This document shows positions 5,177 to 5,213 of a DNA stretch of 5,213 nucleotides, one piece after another. Each line of letters begins with the position of its first letter. Position 1 is the first letter of the stretch. The notes under the pieces are model-generated. The model was given only the letters and a program-made list of their open reading frames with translations. It made no database searches and was not told the origin of the DNA. Both the position numbers and the translations under genes were made by a program. The DNA is taken from positions 229-5,441 of the forward strand of contig DOMU01000143.1 of the NCBI GenBank assembly GCA_003509305.1, read 5' to 3'. Source of the stretch: Desulfobulbaceae bacterium (GTDB lineage Bacteria; Desulfobacterota; Desulfobulbia; Desulfobulbales; Desulfocapsaceae).

Positions 5177-5213
5177 TCAGGCGCCTTTCATTTTGTCAAC
5201 ATAGTTGATTGCA
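5177..5213 (-). CDS. acpP: Acyl carrier protein, C-terminal end (partial)
   Basis: Only the last 11 complete residues are inside the window, reading AINYVDKMKGA before a TGA at 5177-5179. This matches the final helix of acyl carrier proteins, which typically ends in an A-I-x-Y-I/V pattern with a charged tail. The position directly ahead of fabF is the classical acpP-fabF order, so the call rests on both sequence and context. The phosphopantetheine-bearing serine (DSL motif) is outside the window. ACP carries acyl intermediates to FabF as a thioester. Confidence 0.85.
   Translation of the reverse strand, partial: AINYVDKMKGA

Overview
Every gene in this window lies on the minus strand, so transcription runs from the right edge to the left. 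The layout suggests a Gram-negative, deltaproteobacterial (Desulfobacterota, Geobacter/Desulfuromonas-like) chromosome. The basis is the order acpP, fabF, rpiB, then nrdR further on, which I recall from that group, together with strong AGGAG-type ribosome sites and moderate GC. This placement is inference, not a database result.

Right part (3397-5213): a compact housekeeping block. It holds the last codons of acpP (acyl carrier protein), a complete fabF (3-oxoacyl-ACP synthase II) and a complete rpiB (ribose-5-phosphate isomerase B) whose ribosome site overlaps the fabF stop. A strong Rho-independent terminator (3390-3426) closes the block.

Middle part (2864-3390): scarred DNA. A Bro-N (phage antirepressor-like) gene starts at 3333 and stops early at an in-frame TAA, although family-like sequence continues for 15 more codons. 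Two long palindromes 45 nt apart, sharing one core, lie inside it. Where the family resemblance ends, a perfect 38-nt palindrome sits. Beyond it is an orphan C-terminal reading frame of unknown family, whose stop overlaps the start of the next gene as TGATG.

Left-middle part (364-2864): two intact accessory genes. The first is a DUF1016/YhcG-type predicted PD-(D/E)XK nuclease. The second is a DUF2130 (COG4487) protein with a short N-terminal CxxC motif, a long coiled coil and a C-terminal region with a PD-(D/E)XK-like pattern. They are 86 bp apart, and that gap contains a 12-bp triplicated repeat and a possible promoter.

Left edge (1-367): the 5' four-fifths of nrdR, the ribonucleotide reductase repressor. 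It overlaps the DUF2130 gene by 4 nt (ATGA), so its translation is probably coupled to that gene. Overall, the window looks like a housekeeping acpP-fabF-rpiB / nrdR region interrupted by an accessory cassette of two predicted nucleases and mobile-element or phage debris.
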